The position numbers were made by a program, and so were the translations under genes. A stretch of 64,000 nt of DNA, from NCBI GenBank assembly GCA_023512835.1, contig CM042091.1:48003284-48067283 (forward strand), read 5' to 3'. Within the stretch, counting starts at the first letter, position 1; every line of letters starts with the position of its first letter. This DNA is from Taxillus chinensis (lineage: Eukaryota > Streptophyta > Magnoliopsida > Santalales > Loranthaceae). The notes beneath the pieces are model-generated. The model did no database searches. It saw only the letters and a program-made list of their open reading frames with translations, and was not told the origin of the DNA. This document shows positions 23,951 through 37,975 of the stretch, one piece after another.

Positions 23951-24654
23951 CTGAAAATAGTTGAATATATTATGCATCTGGGCTACTATTTCTTGCATTT
24001 TTCGCTATACCTTGAACTCTGAAGATCGAGATTAGAGAAGCTTCTTTATGAACTATATACATGATCTTCCTTCTCCCTGACTCCGACAACTCGCCACTGT
24101 CAGACTGCCAATCGCCCCTTTTCGATCGTCATTTCTTTACTTCGTCTTTCATCTCATCTGATCTTTATAAGTCTCTCTCTCGACTCTCCTCTCATTTGAT
24201 CTCTCTAGGGTTTTTGATTTTATTGATGATTTATTTATGAGGTTGTAGAAAATATGTGCTTTGCTTGAAAATTTTAATATTCTTGAAAATAGGTGTGTCG
24301 AGAGAGACTTCATCCGTCTGACTCCTCAGCCCAGTTGACCTTATAGGGTTTCAATCGTTCCAACCATCATGTTTCGTCAATTGATCTTGCTAGGTAAGAT
24401 CACTTCATCATTGTGCAATGTTTGATTTTAATTTTGATTTTGATGTATGTAACTTGGAGTCTTTGGTTGAGACGGTTGTTATGTGATTATGATTTATTGC
24501 TTGGAAACCATTAGAATCGTGTATTTTTGAAGGTGAAAATTTATTTCAAATTATCAAATATTATCGGAAATTAATTTAATTAGAATAAGTTAATTTCATG
24601 TTCACTCAATTACTCATACCAAACATATTTAGAACTAAGAAAATAAAATAAATA

Positions 24655-25700
24655 TCAATCCTATCAAAAGCTTTTTTTGAGCTACATTTAAAAACAATTT
24701 CAGCAAACATCCTTGAGAGTTTAATGGAGGAAGAGTTTTTGTCAAGTCTTTGAGATCAATAATATGAAGATCCTACTTATGATCTGCACACAAACACCAG
24801 GTGGTACTTATTTATTTTCTTTGCATTGTCTAAATAAATATATTATTTATCTTATGCTAATTTTGATTACTCATTATCTATTTTCTTCTACCTCGACTAC
24901 TCACTATCATTTCTAATGAAGATAAGGTATCACTTTCGTACGAGAAGGAATGGTTTATCACAAATAAATTTAAATTGGCAAAGTTTTATCCACCATCGAT
25001 AAATGACTTATCAAGTTATTCCTTCCAATCTTTTTATTAAATTATTATTTACTTTTCTCTCTTTTTCCTTTTCTTTTATAATATAGGTAGGCAGTGACAA
25101 CATAATGGTTCATGAATCGTGACATTGTTGTTGAATATAGTAGAAATGCAAGAGTTATTGTCCAATTTATTAAGGTAGAAAGACCGCTTATTGTTGTGCT
25201 CCTTGTAACTAAACAATATGATAATCCTTTTTTCATTTATGAAGCGATTAGCCCTAATGGACACATGGTTTTAATAGTTAGATTTCTTTTATCCAATGTT
25301 AAGGAAGACCATTTTTTGGAAAATTGACTTCGTATGGTGCTTGTTGGGGTTACGTGGGATTTAGCCTAACGAAGGCATCACTATAGAAAAACGCATGCTT
25401 GTAAACATTGACGTAAGCTACACAAGATCATATACTTTCTACTAAAATAAAATAAGGCATGAAATTTAGTACTTAATTACTTGTTTCTTTGTTGCAGAGA
25501 ATTTGTTATGTACTTGTTACATAAAGAGTTCATGCTTCATTGACTAGGGTACCCATTATAGTGGATATACTGGTATTAGTCTATGCCAACACAGAAAGTT
25601 TTAATTATTCATTGCTTTTCATTTACTTGTATGATTTGATGTTAAATAATCTCTGTGCTGAGGTTAGAATCAATTGCTATGTTTGGTATGATATTCAGTT
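24655..25700 (+). pseudogene. Unknown gene segment, copy A
   Basis: This copy has exon-like pieces separated by conserved intron-like sequence: a piece ending ACACAAACACCAG before GTGGTAC (about 24680-24803); a piece around 24917-25007 coding a phrase like FLYEKEWF in the sister copies; and a piece after TATAG (about 25087) coding DIVVEYSRNARVIVQF and a stretch matching IVVLPVTKQYDN in copy B. Another conserved stretch lies near 25500-25605 (AGAATTTGTTATGTACTTGT). Stops and frame breaks make this copy non-functional. I do not recognise the parent gene. Confidence 0.55.
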
Positions 25701-25859
25701 TTTCATTTTTTAATACCATATTTAAATTTGATATTCGAAAGCTGTTTTGGAGATTTCTGAATACAGGTTTTTTTTAGCGAATGTTTTGGCAATGGATATT
25801 TACAATGACCGGTCATAATGATATTCCGTCGAAATTAGTCGTTTGAGGCAGAACATCCC

Positions 25860-26235
25860 ATGAGAGCGCCACCAACATCAACAAATCTGGTCTGAATCCT
25901 CCATCTGCACTGTTTGTTCTAGGGTTTGCTTAAAACCCATTGCACAATCCTTGGTAGCAGTCACACAAATCAACAAGCTCCACCGCGAATCGTTAGTCGC
26001 CTCCCTCACGCAAAAGCAGACGTTGTCCTCTCTCTCCCTACTGTCATCGAGTGTCCCTCACGCCGAAGCAGATCTTGGTTCTATCATCTCTCCCTACTAC
26101 CGTCGAGCATCCCTCAACCTCGTCGTGTGTGTCCCCTCTTCCTCTCCCCGCAGTCAAGCCTCCCTCAAGCAGACCCCGGGTGCCCCCTCTGTCCTCGCTG
26201 CCGACAGTGAAGTGGTAAGGGAGGTTACCATGTTC
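25860..26235 (+). other. C-rich island with short ORFs, unrecognised
   Basis: A C-rich stretch with two overlapping plus-strand ORFs (25926-26210 and 25951-26241) and an antisense one. It repeats words like CCTCACGC and CAAGCAGA. The sequence resembles a first exon or transposon core, followed by GT-like and T-rich intron-like sequence, but no family is recognised. Confidence 0.35.
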
Positions 26236-27011
26236 AACTAATTGTATTATGTATAGTTTTTTTTCCGGTCTAGGTTCATGGGTTAGTGTGTTCCTTGGTG
26301 GTGACACTGTGTTCTCTCCTTTACCTTTTTTTCGTTGGTCACATTGCTATTCACGCCCAACCAAACCAAAACAAGCGCTGCTCATCTTTTCACGCAACTC
26401 AACAAAAGCTCTGCTCATCTATGTTATAACATTTTTGATGGTATGTCACTGTAGAATATGTAATTGAATTATATAGCACACTTTTGAAAATCTATTCTAT
26501 TGATCTGTGTAAACGATTTTATTGCTGGTATGACACTGCTAATCTGTTTTTATTAATCTATGTAAATGGTGACAATATGATTGTCTGTATGGAATTCAAT
26601 TTTACTGCATTGATATAATTAAGATGAAAAAATTATGCATGCGATACAACAATCTATGAGATTCATTATATGTATTTTATTGAGTAAGTAGGGGATAATG
26701 AACCTGAGGAAGAGATAATTCCTACTTGAAGGTGACACCTTTGTTGTTGAAAAGGCAAATTTCATATCTTAAAGTAGCACGGCACAAACATTCTTATGAT
26801 ATCACTTTTTTTTTTTGTTGTTGTTGAGAACTTGCCATTCAGGATAGTTCCATTTAGGCCTTTGGGATAGTGATAAGTCTCGTCTGCAAATATAACATTT
26901 CTACATTGTGATAAATCACTTGTTTTTGGTTAATCTGTGACCAGAGTTGGGACGCAAAAAAATTATTCAAGTTGTAGGTCAGTGGGATAGTTTCATTTAG
27001 GCCTCCTGCAT
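26236..27011. other. Intergenic or pseudogene intron, no feature seen
   Basis: AT-rich sequence left of the NAD kinase fragment. It may be intron of the same pseudogene, but no exon is recognisable. Confidence 0.4.
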
Positions 27012-27540
27012 AAATATTTTTGGTTCGCGCTGATGGATTTTCCTTTATGCGGGCGAAGGTCACTGAATCCTCATTGGCTTTCAGCCATCCCAGCATAGAA
27101 CAACTGATGCTTATGTGCAAACAAATGCATGGGAAAATATTTTGTGTTCTCATTCTCAATGAGGTTGTAGTTAATGGAGCCTCTAACCCTTACCCATCAA
27201 AAATTGAATCTTGTGAACATGACTGCCTTATAATCAAGGTGAGATGAATGAACTATTATTAAGAAATAAATTTGTTTGCAGTTTTTTTTCTCATAGGTTA
27301 TATATGTTACCAAGTCTATAAGTGCAATTGCATCTTGTTTGTGCGATTAGCCTATTTCTTATTTCTTTTATTTTGTTTTTTTTTCTCAATTTTATATTTG
27401 ATTCTTTTGTTTATCTTATTTCTAGGTGCAAGACTATGGAGTCATTGTAGCCACCCCTACGGGGAGTATAGCTTACTCTACAGCTGCAGGAGGCTGTTTA
27501 TTCTCCATCGCATCTGTTTTCAACTTCAGGACTGAACAAA
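27012..27540 (+). pseudogene. NAD kinase 2-like fragment, broken
   Basis: Two exon-like pieces fit a plant NADK2-type (chloroplast) NAD kinase. The first (about 27110-27238) reads LNEVVVNGASNPYPSKIE and EHDCLIIK, then a GT donor. The second starts after TTATTTCTAG at 27426 and reads VQDYGVIVATPTGSIAYSTA, the conserved NAD-binding core. Usual residues are changed (GDG becomes DYG; the Ser-Thr-Ala core has Ile). The sequence stops after AAGG and runs into an early stop; the rest of the catalytic domain is absent. The enzyme family phosphorylates NAD to NADP, but this fragment cannot. Likely a translocated piece of a genuine gene elsewhere in the genome. Confidence 0.75.
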
Positions 27541-28820
27541 GTGTGTGAAAACGAAAAAAGGCAAGACACTGGATCCCATGTTTTTTGTTAGTGTACCTGC
27601 TGTCACAGACTCACAATTTATATATTATACATGCCCATTAAATGTTTCAGGTTTCCTATAAAGTTCTTTGAGAAGCTGTGAGGAGAACATAATGGCGGCA
27701 GGAAAAACATTTCAACATAACAGCAGCTGCAGGAAAATGTTTCTCCAAATATCTGTTGGTGACTTCCCACAAGTGATGGGGTTTTGATCTGGCGGCATAC
27801 ACTAAATACCATTTTGTAATTGTAACGTGTGGGTTAAAATTAATTATGGAAGCACCATTATGCGTTGTATTTGTATTAGAAACTCATTTTTTTTATTCTT
27901 ATAATTAGTAAGCAAATGGCAGGCAAGCATTACCATTGGCGCAAATGCTCATTGAAGCACTTTCGGTCGTTTGTAAAAATTTGCAAGGCTAATAATTATT
28001 GAAAATGCACCGACATATAGTGTTACCACGCCTTATTTTCATGCCCACAAAGGTAGAGAATATGAATGGCAACCCGAGTTGTCACAAAATGGCACCAAAG
28101 ATCAATTATCTATCTATATGTTTATAATAAAATTGGGGCAAACCTAGGTTACGAACAGACATCATATATTATTTCATATACAATACATATTTAATTTTAA
28201 TATACAATGCCAACTATCATATGACCAGGGCAGTCTACATGATTCAAACAATCACTAATTCAACTATAAGATGAAAACTAATACTAATGAATCAATAAAA
28301 CTGCTCAAATTGATATATTTCTCTTTTAAATCCTTTCTTTATAAATGAATGTCTTCTATTGAAATTTACATTTAAATTCAAATCATCATATTACTTTTCA
28401 AGCTTTTGAAGCGTCATAAGCCCCTGATTGCCCCTGTCAACAAAGCTGTTTCACCGACGTGGCTCTGAACCTTGAGGGGATTCCAGGCTTCATCCAACGG
28501 AGCTCTGAGGGCTCAAATCTTGATTTTTGAAATGCATTTAAAATAAATGCCTACATTATTACACATATTTTGGGCATTGTAGAGAGTTTACACGTTCCAA
28601 TAGCTTGACAATTTCTGCAATAGAACACAGGTAGGTCATAAAATTCATTGTCAAAAGCAGACATTGTACACAGTTGAGGGATAGTTCTTGTTTTATAACT
28701 TCATGTAATTATATAAATACTTTTTTGCACATAAATGCCGAGTACAAAGATGTTAAATAAATGTATTTTGCTTCCTCTAACATATGCAATCATTATATAG
28801 TAGAAAGAAAGAATCTATAC
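27541..28820. other. Intergenic DNA, no gene seen
   Basis: AT-rich. A small GC-richer piece near 28415-28520 has no recognisable product. Nothing else seen. Confidence 0.4.
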
Positions 28821-28821
28821 G

Positions 28822-29031
28822 CTAAAATATATGGACAAGCCAGTTATCTTCTTCATTTATGTAACAATTGGGATAAACTTTTGAAGCCTCCTTAATAAGA
28901 TAAGGAGAACAAAAACACCGTAAAGTTTCCTGACGCACCAAGGAATTTATCACATCAGCATCTCTAATAGCTAAAACAACGCAACAACAAGCAGCAAAGT
29001 GCAAAGCAGAACTTACAACATAGGAAAACAA
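28822..29031 (-). other. Possible exon remnant, unrecognised
   Basis: An open frame of 69 codons with balanced composition, including a Cys-rich AACCCVVLAIRDADV stretch. It may be a decayed exon; no family was recognised and no neighbouring exon joins it. Confidence 0.2.
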
Positions 29032-29284
29032 TCTTTTTTTTTTTTAAACACTGAAGCACTTTTACCTCAGACAAACAAAACAAATATTTTAACATGAAAA
29101 ACAACATAGAAAAGTTGAACAAAGATTTATATTATTACAGTTAGAGGCCAACCTTTCAGTGGACCAATACACCCTGATTCAATCCATAGAAAAGAAATGA
29201 AATTAAATCTCAGTCAGCTTCACTTGCATTATTTATTATTGCTTTGAGGGTCAAAACATTTAAAATTGCCATGCGTTTGTTTGT

Positions 29285-30365
29285 TACGTGAGCACCCCAG
29301 TCTGGATTGGAGCGTGACTGCACCAAAAATGGGTTCCAGGGCTTGGGCATTGGAAGTTGATTTCAAGTGTACGAAATGTTAACTCATGAGAGGGCTTGTT
29401 AATTATAATTCGTGCATGGCAAAAGCCACCATTCTCTCCATTTCTGTCAAATTTCCCGTGCAAATCATCGGGCCCGCATTTGCTTAGAGCCCTCTCCGAT
29501 GGTTTCGGACGTCGCCTATCAAACGTTCGACCAAACGCTTCAACAACCGCAGCCGGCAGCCGTCGCTCCCCCCATAACCCCATCACTCTTGCACCAGCTT
29601 CACCCAACTTCAGCCTACGTCCACCTCCTCTGCAGGAAACGCTGCTGCCGCCTGCCACTACTGTGAGTGACTTCCCGGCCATCGCTCTCGCTCTTTGCTC
29701 CTCTTCCCCACACCAGACCCACGCGGACACCGAACCGCGCATCTCCGACTGCATTCACCTACTCGCTCTCTCGAGAAATCAAGGCCACACATTAAAGGGT
29801 TGGGCCAAAACCTGTTCGGGTCGCCTCCGGAGCAAGGTAGGGTAGCATTGGTAGACGCCGCCGCCATGATTCTCGGAGATTCTGGCACTGTTACGGCACT
29901 CGCGCACCTGACCTTTCACCACTGAGAGTTTCCCCACTAGTACAGGACCAAAAGGTTGGGACTCCGTTGTCACGCAGAAGAACTATGCCCTCCCTCTGGA
30001 AACGGTCTTCTTTGGGCCGGGCACCCTGTCCCTTGCGCCGAAGCTTCTCGATCGCCTCCATCGCCTAAATAAATATCCATGGAAATGGATCCCGGGACGT
30101 TTTTGGGCATCAATCGAATCTCCCTGGGCGTTCATGCCTTTGAGGATGCAATTTTGTAGGCCTGTGGGAGGGGGGCACAACACACCGTGAGGGAGGTATA
30201 TGAGGCCATTGAGATTGTTGGGTCCTGACTCCTGTGGGGTTGAGAATTGGAGCGTGGACCTCCAAAATGTGGGACTGGGAGGAGAGCCCTGACCTCACTA
30301 GACCTCCAAAATGTGGGAGGAGAGCCCTGACCTCTCACCACGCAAGCCCAGCCTTAAATAAAAAC
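29285..30365 (+). other. GC-rich island with proline-rich ORFs and a local duplication
   Basis: Overlapping ORFs on both strands (for example 29396-29845, plus) are rich in Pro, Ser, Ala and Arg. A strand cannot be chosen and no domain is seen. At 30260-30340 the sequence CTCCAAAATGTGGGA is present twice, each followed by GGAGAGCCCTGACCTC, a tandem duplication of about 40 bp. The island ends where copy B of the unknown exon unit begins. Confidence 0.4.
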
Positions 30366-30374
30366 GGCACCGTT

Positions 30375-31770
30375 TTAATAGTAACATGCATTGCCCATAC
30401 GATCAAAGTTGGGCCTTAAAATCAACTACTCGTTATTCCTTCCCTTCTACCTCGGTTCCATTGCTACAATTTTTAGTGAGGATAGGGTATCACTTTTGTG
30501 CTAGAAGGAATGACTTACAAAAAATCGATTTAAATTGGCGGAATTTTACCCACCATGGGTAAATGGTTTTTCAGGTTACTTCCCCTAACTTTTTTTATTA
30601 AATTGTTATTTACTTTTCTCTCTTTTTCCTTTCCCTTGATAATATATGTAGGTAGTGACAGCATAATGGTTCATGACATTGTGGTTGAATCTAGTAGAAA
30701 TGCAAGAGTTATTGTCCAATTTATTAAGGAAAAAAGATCACTTATTGTTGTGCTCCCCGTAACTAAACAATATGATAATCTTTTTCGCATTTACGAAGTG
30801 ATGAATCGATTGACAAGCCACAATGGACACATAGTCTTATTAATTGGATTTCATTTATTCAATGTCGAGGAAGACTCATTTTTTGAATGCATAAGTTTTT
30901 ATGGCACTGATTGGGATTTTGTGGGATGTGACAAACCTCAATGTAAGCTACACAAGATCATTTACTTTATACTAGAATAAAATAAGTCATGAAATTTAGT
31001 ACTTAATTACTTGTTTTTTTGTTGCAGAGAATTTGTTATGTATTTGTAACAGAAGGGGTTCATGCGTCATTGACTACGAGTACCCAATATAGTGGATATG
31101 CTGGTATTAGCCTACGCCAACACAGAAAGTTTTAATGTTTCATTTATTTTCATTTACATTTATGATCTAAAATCAATTCATATAGACTAGTTAACTATGC
31201 TATATATTAAGATTATATAGTGACCCTTGTAGTAACTATTGATTGAAGGGACTTAAATCACTTAATAGATTAATTTGGGACGCTTGACAAGTGCGGTCTG
31301 GTTGTGTGAGAGTTGGACTCAATTTGGTTGGACCTTGAGCCTTTTGTGTAGTGAACCTTGGGCTTATGATGTATTAATTTTATATCAACACGTGTCTCAT
31401 AGACAGTCAAGAACTTTTAACTGAGTAATGTTGAATTCCAATAGCTTGGTGTTTATTTTTTAAATATGCAGGTTTATTACTTCCAAATGTACCTAACATA
31501 GGTATATAAAAATGGCCACATTTTGAACTATCAATTGAAATCCTGCATGGATATTACTTTATATTTTGAACTACTACCATTTTTATGGATACACTTGGCA
31601 AAAGTGTTTGTAATATTCAGGTTTATTATTTCCAAATGTACCTGACATAGGTATATAAAAATGGCCACATTCTGAACTGTCAATTGAAATCCTACATGGA
31701 TATTACTTCATATTTTGAAGTGCTAGCATCTTTATGCACACACTTGGCAAAGATTTTAAGAGCTTTACAA
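30375..31770 (+). pseudogene. Unknown gene segment, copy B
   Basis: Best preserved copy of the unit. An ORF at 30555-30980 includes the exon-like stretch that starts after TATATGTAG (30651), coding MVHDIVVESSRNARVIVQF, IVVLPVTKQYDN and GHIVLLIGFHLFNVEEDSFF. It is followed by intron-like sequence and the shared piece AGAATTTGTTATGTATTTGT (about 31027). The rest is shared with copy C: 31190-31470 against 33088-33350. Product not recognised. Its high similarity to copy C suggests a tandem duplication of about 1.7-1.9 kb. Confidence 0.55.
31467..31756. repeat. Tandem duplication, period about 150 bp
   Basis: The sequence from CAGGTTTATTACTTCCAAATG (about 31469) recurs at about 31619 with few changes, both followed by CATAGGTATATAAAAATGGCC and CTTGGCAAA. 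A third, more diverged copy is at about 33354-33490 in the next unit. Confidence 0.85.
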
Positions 31771-31779
31771 TAATACACT

Positions 31780-33650
31780 TCTAAATTGTGATGCGCATGA
31801 AATTGTCACTAAATATTTTTGGACCCCTTTTATGTGTAGGTAACACTAAATTGGTTGGGTTCTTGTGGTCTGCAGGTTGTGTTGAGCATGTTTTGTTTAT
31901 TAAAAGCTTTTTTCTTACCGAGTTACATTTAAAAACTATTTTAGCAAACATCCTTGAGAGCTTAACGGAGGAAGAGTTTTCATCAAGAGTTTTTGAGATC
32001 CATGATATGAAGATCTTACTCACAATTCGCATACAAACACCAGGTGGTACTTATTTGTTTTCTTCATATTGTCTAAATGAATTTATTGTTTATCTAGTTC
32101 TAATTATGTTTACATTTAATAGCAGCATGCATTGTTCATGCAATCAGAGCTCGTCAATGACTTAATTTTATTACTTATTATTTGTTCTCTTCTACCTCGA
32201 TCGCATTGCCACTATTTTTAGTGAAGATAGGATATCATTTTTGTACGAGAAGGAATGGTTTACCAAAATGGATTTTGATCGTCGGAGTTTTACCCACCAT
32301 GGTAAATGACTTTTCCTTAAATTGTTATATACTTTTCTCTTTTTTCCCTTAATATAGGTAGGCCATGACTGCATAACAGTTTGTGACATTGTGGTTGAAT
32401 CTAGTAGAAATCTAAGAGTTATTGTCCAATTTATTGAGGAAAAAAGATAACTTAATGTTGTTCTCCATGTAACTGATCAATATGATAATCCGTTTGCATT
32501 TATGAAGTGACAAGTCAATTGACAAGCGCAAATGGACACATGGTTTTATTAATTGGATTTCTTTTATCCAATGTTGAGGAAGACTCATTTTTTTTAAAAA
32601 TGACTTCTTTTATCTGATTGCAGGATTTAGCCGAGTGAAGGCATCACTAATTGAAAAACGTATGCTTTTAAACCTTGTTATAAGTTATGCAAGATCATTT
32701 ACTTTCTACTTGAATAAATTAAGACATGCAATTTAGTACTTAATTACTTGTTTCTTTGTTGCAGAGAATTTGTTATGTATTTGTTCTAGGGGTTCATGCT
32801 TCATTGACTAAATGAACCCGTTATAGTGGATGCGCTGGTATTAGTCTACCCCAACACATAAAGTTTTATTTTTTCATTGATTTTCATTTATTTGTATGAT
32901 CTGCCGTTAAATAATCTCTGTGCTATTATCAAAGTCAATTCATATAGACAAGTAATGCTTAATAAACCAGTATGAGCCGAGCTCACTTTTGAATGAGGTG
33001 ATATAATGAACAAGATGAGAAACGAATACAATTTTTAGTTTTTCATTTTGAGCAGCAAATTCCTGCAAGTCCCACATAATAATGGTTAACTATGCTATGA
33101 GGATTATATAGTGACCCTTATAGTAGCTGTTGACTAAAGGGATTTAATAGATTATTTTAGGACACATGACAAATTGCTGTCTGGTATTGTGTGAGAGGTG
33201 GACTCAGTTTGCTTGGACTTTGAGCCTTTTGAGGAGTGAACCTTCGGCTTATGGTGTATTAATTTGATATCAGCTTGTGTCACATAAACAGTCAAGAACT
33301 TTTAACTGGTTAATATTGAATTTCAATAGCTTGATGTGTATTTTTTTAATATGCAGGGTTATTACTTTGAAATGTACGTGGCATTGGTATAAAAAAGTGG
33401 CCACTTCTGAACTGTAAATTGAAATCCTACATGGATATTACTTTATATTTTGAAGTGCTACCATCTTTATACACACACTTGGCAAAAATTTTAAGAGCTT
33501 TACAATTTAGGAAGCGGTCACTTCTAAATTGTGATGCACATGAAATTAACACTAAATCTTTGTGGGCCACTTTTATGTGCAGTTGGCACTAAATTAACTG
33601 GGTTCTTGTCGTCTGCAGGTTTTGATGAGCATATTTAGTCTACATTCGAT
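31780..33650 (+). pseudogene. Unknown gene segment, copy C
   Basis: Exon-like pieces: about 31900-32039 (ELHLKTILANILESLTEEEF, then RVFEIHDMK, with CACCAG before GTGGTAC); about 32190-32302 (SEDRISFLYEKEWFTKM then GT at TTTTACCCACCATGGTAAAT); and about 32358-32640 after AATATAG (DIVVESSRNLRVIVQF, stop codon soon after). The shared AGAATTTGTTATG piece is at 32763. Stops in the third exon make this copy non-functional too. The combination of three consecutive exons with plausible splice sites suggests a real, unrecognised parent gene. Confidence 0.55.
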
Positions 33651-33830
33651 GAATTTTCCTAGCAAGCAACCAACCCATTTCACTCCAAATTCAACATTGT
33701 GATAAAGCTGATGACTTGTAATGGCAGTAGTCTCAGCATGTTTAGTCTACTTTGGAGGCATTTTCCAACCAACCCATGGTACTCCAAATTCAACATTGTA
33801 ATAAAGTTGACTTGTAATTGCAGTAGCTCC
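33635..33830. repeat. Short tandem duplication, about 90 bp unit
   Basis: The sequence TTTAGTCTAC ... CACTCCAAATTCAACATTGTGATAAAG ... CTTGTAATGGCAGTAG (33636-33731) recurs at about 33739-33828 with point changes. Confidence 0.7.
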
Positions 33831-34029
33831 TTTTTGATGGGTTCCCTGCTTGCTAGGATTGAGCATTCTTTGAGCGTCTCAAACCGGTTTGACAGCATCA
33901 TCAAGGTGGATTGTTTGAGTACGCTTGGTGAAATCAATGCCTTTAATGTCAGTTATTGACCACCCAATTCCTCCTCGATGTTGTTACAATCAACATGGCT
34001 TCATCCTTTCTCATTTAATTTATAGGAGA

Positions 34030-34333
34030 TCACCACCAGGATAGTTCCATCTTGAAGGCCAAGAAACGCACACTTCAGCCCTTGAGGAAGAGGCTTTACC
34101 TCCAATTGGGGAGCTATTTCAGCTAAAGATTTGAGTAAGGTTGGTGGTGGACGAACCTCTAACTGGGGTTTCCATCTTGTCGCCGTAGATTGTACTTCAA
34201 GTTGTAGTGGGGCTTGGGTAGAACAATCCAGCAAATCAAAATTGTCCTTGGTAATAAAGTCAACTCCCCCCTCTAATAAATTTTCAAATGTCTCCGTGTT
34301 TTCCTCATCATTAAGGAAGATGTAGTAGAGCAA
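34030..34333 (-). pseudogene. Ty3 (Athila-like) pol fragment
   Basis: On the minus strand a 110-codon frame includes PQLEVKPLPQGLKCAFLG and ILVVISYKLNE. In Athila/Tat Ty3 elements the linker before reverse transcriptase reads LELKPLPSHLKYAFLG and is followed by PVIIS. The fragment stops before the polymerase domain. It is an isolated scrap. Confidence 0.65.
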
Positions 34334-34977
34334 TTAAATTTGCAACTTCCCCCTCTAATAAATTAGTGGTGTTGGGGTGTTTTTGATGAATTTATATATA
34401 GTTGATAAATGAATGTTTTTGTACTAATTTGAGAATGTACTACATGCTATTTCTGTTAGTGATATTATGGTATGTATTTGTTATGTAATTATCATGACTG
34501 TTTTCTAGTAAGCATCTGGTAATTGCTTGTAATAAGTTTTTATTTCTGTTGTGGATCATTATGGATGGTTGAGCTGTCAGGCTCTTATAGAGGCACCATG
34601 AAGGTTCGTGAGTACATGTATTATGGATGGTCTAGTCTAGCTATGAAGGCTTATTGTGAGTTGGGAATTAGACTTACGGTGGACTCTGGTTATCTTGCTC
34701 TTATGTGTCGCTAGGTGTATTTTTATATTCCATCATGTAGATGTCATGCATTCATATATAACATTTCATTTTACGCAAGCATACACTTGCATATAGGTCA
34801 TTAAGATGTGGGGTGAGTAGGATTTGTGTACTCTAGTAAGCGACACGATTATGATGTCGGTTGTTGTTGCGATATTGGCATATAAGGGGGGGGGGAACCA
34901 AAAAACAAAGTGTTATAGGAAATTGTTAATAAATGTAAAGGGAAAAAATTAAATTATATTTTTATATTTAAAATAAA
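34334..34977. other. Intergenic DNA, no gene seen
   Basis: A 63-codon frame at 34523-34714 has normal-looking composition (REYMYYGWSSLAMKAY) but is unrecognised. The rest is AT-rich. A run of 10 G is at about 34887. Confidence 0.35.
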
Positions 34978-34978
34978 A

Positions 34979-35016
<38 letters not shown>

Positions 35017-35150
35017 TAATTAAAATTAAATAAAATTTTTATATTTTTGGTTGGTTTTTTTTTTTTATTTTTTTTTTAAAAAATTTTGGATTAATTTTTT
35101 TTTATTTTTTTTTTTTTTTTTGTAAAAAAATATATAAAAAAAAAATAGGG
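34978..35150. repeat. Homopolymer A and T tracts
   Basis: Runs of A (34980-35011) and of T (35055-35120) with little other sequence. See the larger tract at 36423-36820. Confidence 0.8.
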
Positions 35151-36823
<1,673 letters not shown>

Positions 36824-36920
36824 GGAAAATAATATTTATAGTGGTATTAATAAAAAAAAAAAAAAATTATATTAATTATTTTTTTAAAAAAAAGATTAGA
36901 CATGTCTATATCTTATTTTA

Positions 36921-37330
36921 TTATTTTTATTTTTATGTTTTTTTCTCTCCCTTATTTTCTCTCATCCGCCGCTCTCTCCATGCAGCTCGCCACGCCACAC
37001 CACGTCCAACCTCCGCCTTTATTATAAATCCGTCGAGGGCGTACGTACTCCGGCAAGTTGCAGCGGCAGCGTCCGATTGATGTCGTCGCTGGCCGATCGA
37101 GGTCGTTGCAACGGCGGCCGATCTTCTCCTCTCTGCATCCACAGCCATCGTCCTAACCTGTTCTCTAACCCCTCTCCCCACCCGTAGCCAGGCCTCTCTT
37201 CGTCGTCTTCACCGAGCCCGACCAAGCCTAAAGCCCCGCCGGACCACCAGGCCGCCATCCCACGGTCATGCTCCCTTTTTCCCTCCATCCCATCATCAAC
37301 ATCATCACAATCCGTCGGTGAAGCTCAACT
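36921..37330. other. GC-rich island of unknown origin
   Basis: A GC-rich block with short frames on both strands, including CCGATTGATGTCGTCGCTGG and CGATCGAGGTCGTTGCAACGG. It resembles other islands in the window in being bordered by AT-rich sequence. No product recognised. Confidence 0.35.
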
Positions 37331-37975
37331 ACTACTGCTACTTTAGTCCAATGTGTTGATTGCTGCACTGAGGACTATTCTTGATTGAAGATCAAATATT
37401 TCTGGATTTGTGTTTTCTTGATTATTGATCAATCCATGGTTAGGGCAATATGAATATGAAGCACGCAAAAGAAGCTGTTTGTCAATAATATTAATATGCC
37501 GCCATATATATTATTTATTATATCTTTTAAAATTATTTTAAACTTCAATTATATTACTCGCTGTTCATTTTGTTATTGCTTTATTTATTGCTATGAACTA
37601 TTCAATTTTTAACTAATTTAAATCGACGAAATAATTAAATTGATATTTTATATTTTAGCAACGAATTCACACTAATTATGGATATAATAAATCTTGGTTG
37701 GCTCTGAATCTTTTTCATCATCTTTTTGGTCTCCTTGCTTTCGAGTTTCTGGTGTATTTAGTAAACTACGGACTAATTTTGGTGGAAATATATTTATTTC
37801 ATATGATAACACTAGATTCAGGGTGGTGAAACTAATGTAACAAGCCAAATGACATGCGTCAAGGCAAAGACCTACCTCAAAAAAGCAAATAATAGAGGCC
37901 GAAAACCACATTACCAAACAAAGCATTGTAGTCTCTCTCAACAATTAAAAAAGAGAAACCCCAAACCTGACATAA
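37331..37975. other. Intergenic DNA, no gene seen
   Basis: AT-rich; the minus-strand frame at 37672-37944 is unrecognised and probably belongs to the retroelement scrap to its right or to chance. Confidence 0.35.

Noticed and set aside
28415..28530. GC-richer piece as an exon
   Set aside because: Short open frames on the minus strand end quickly and show no recognisable motif.
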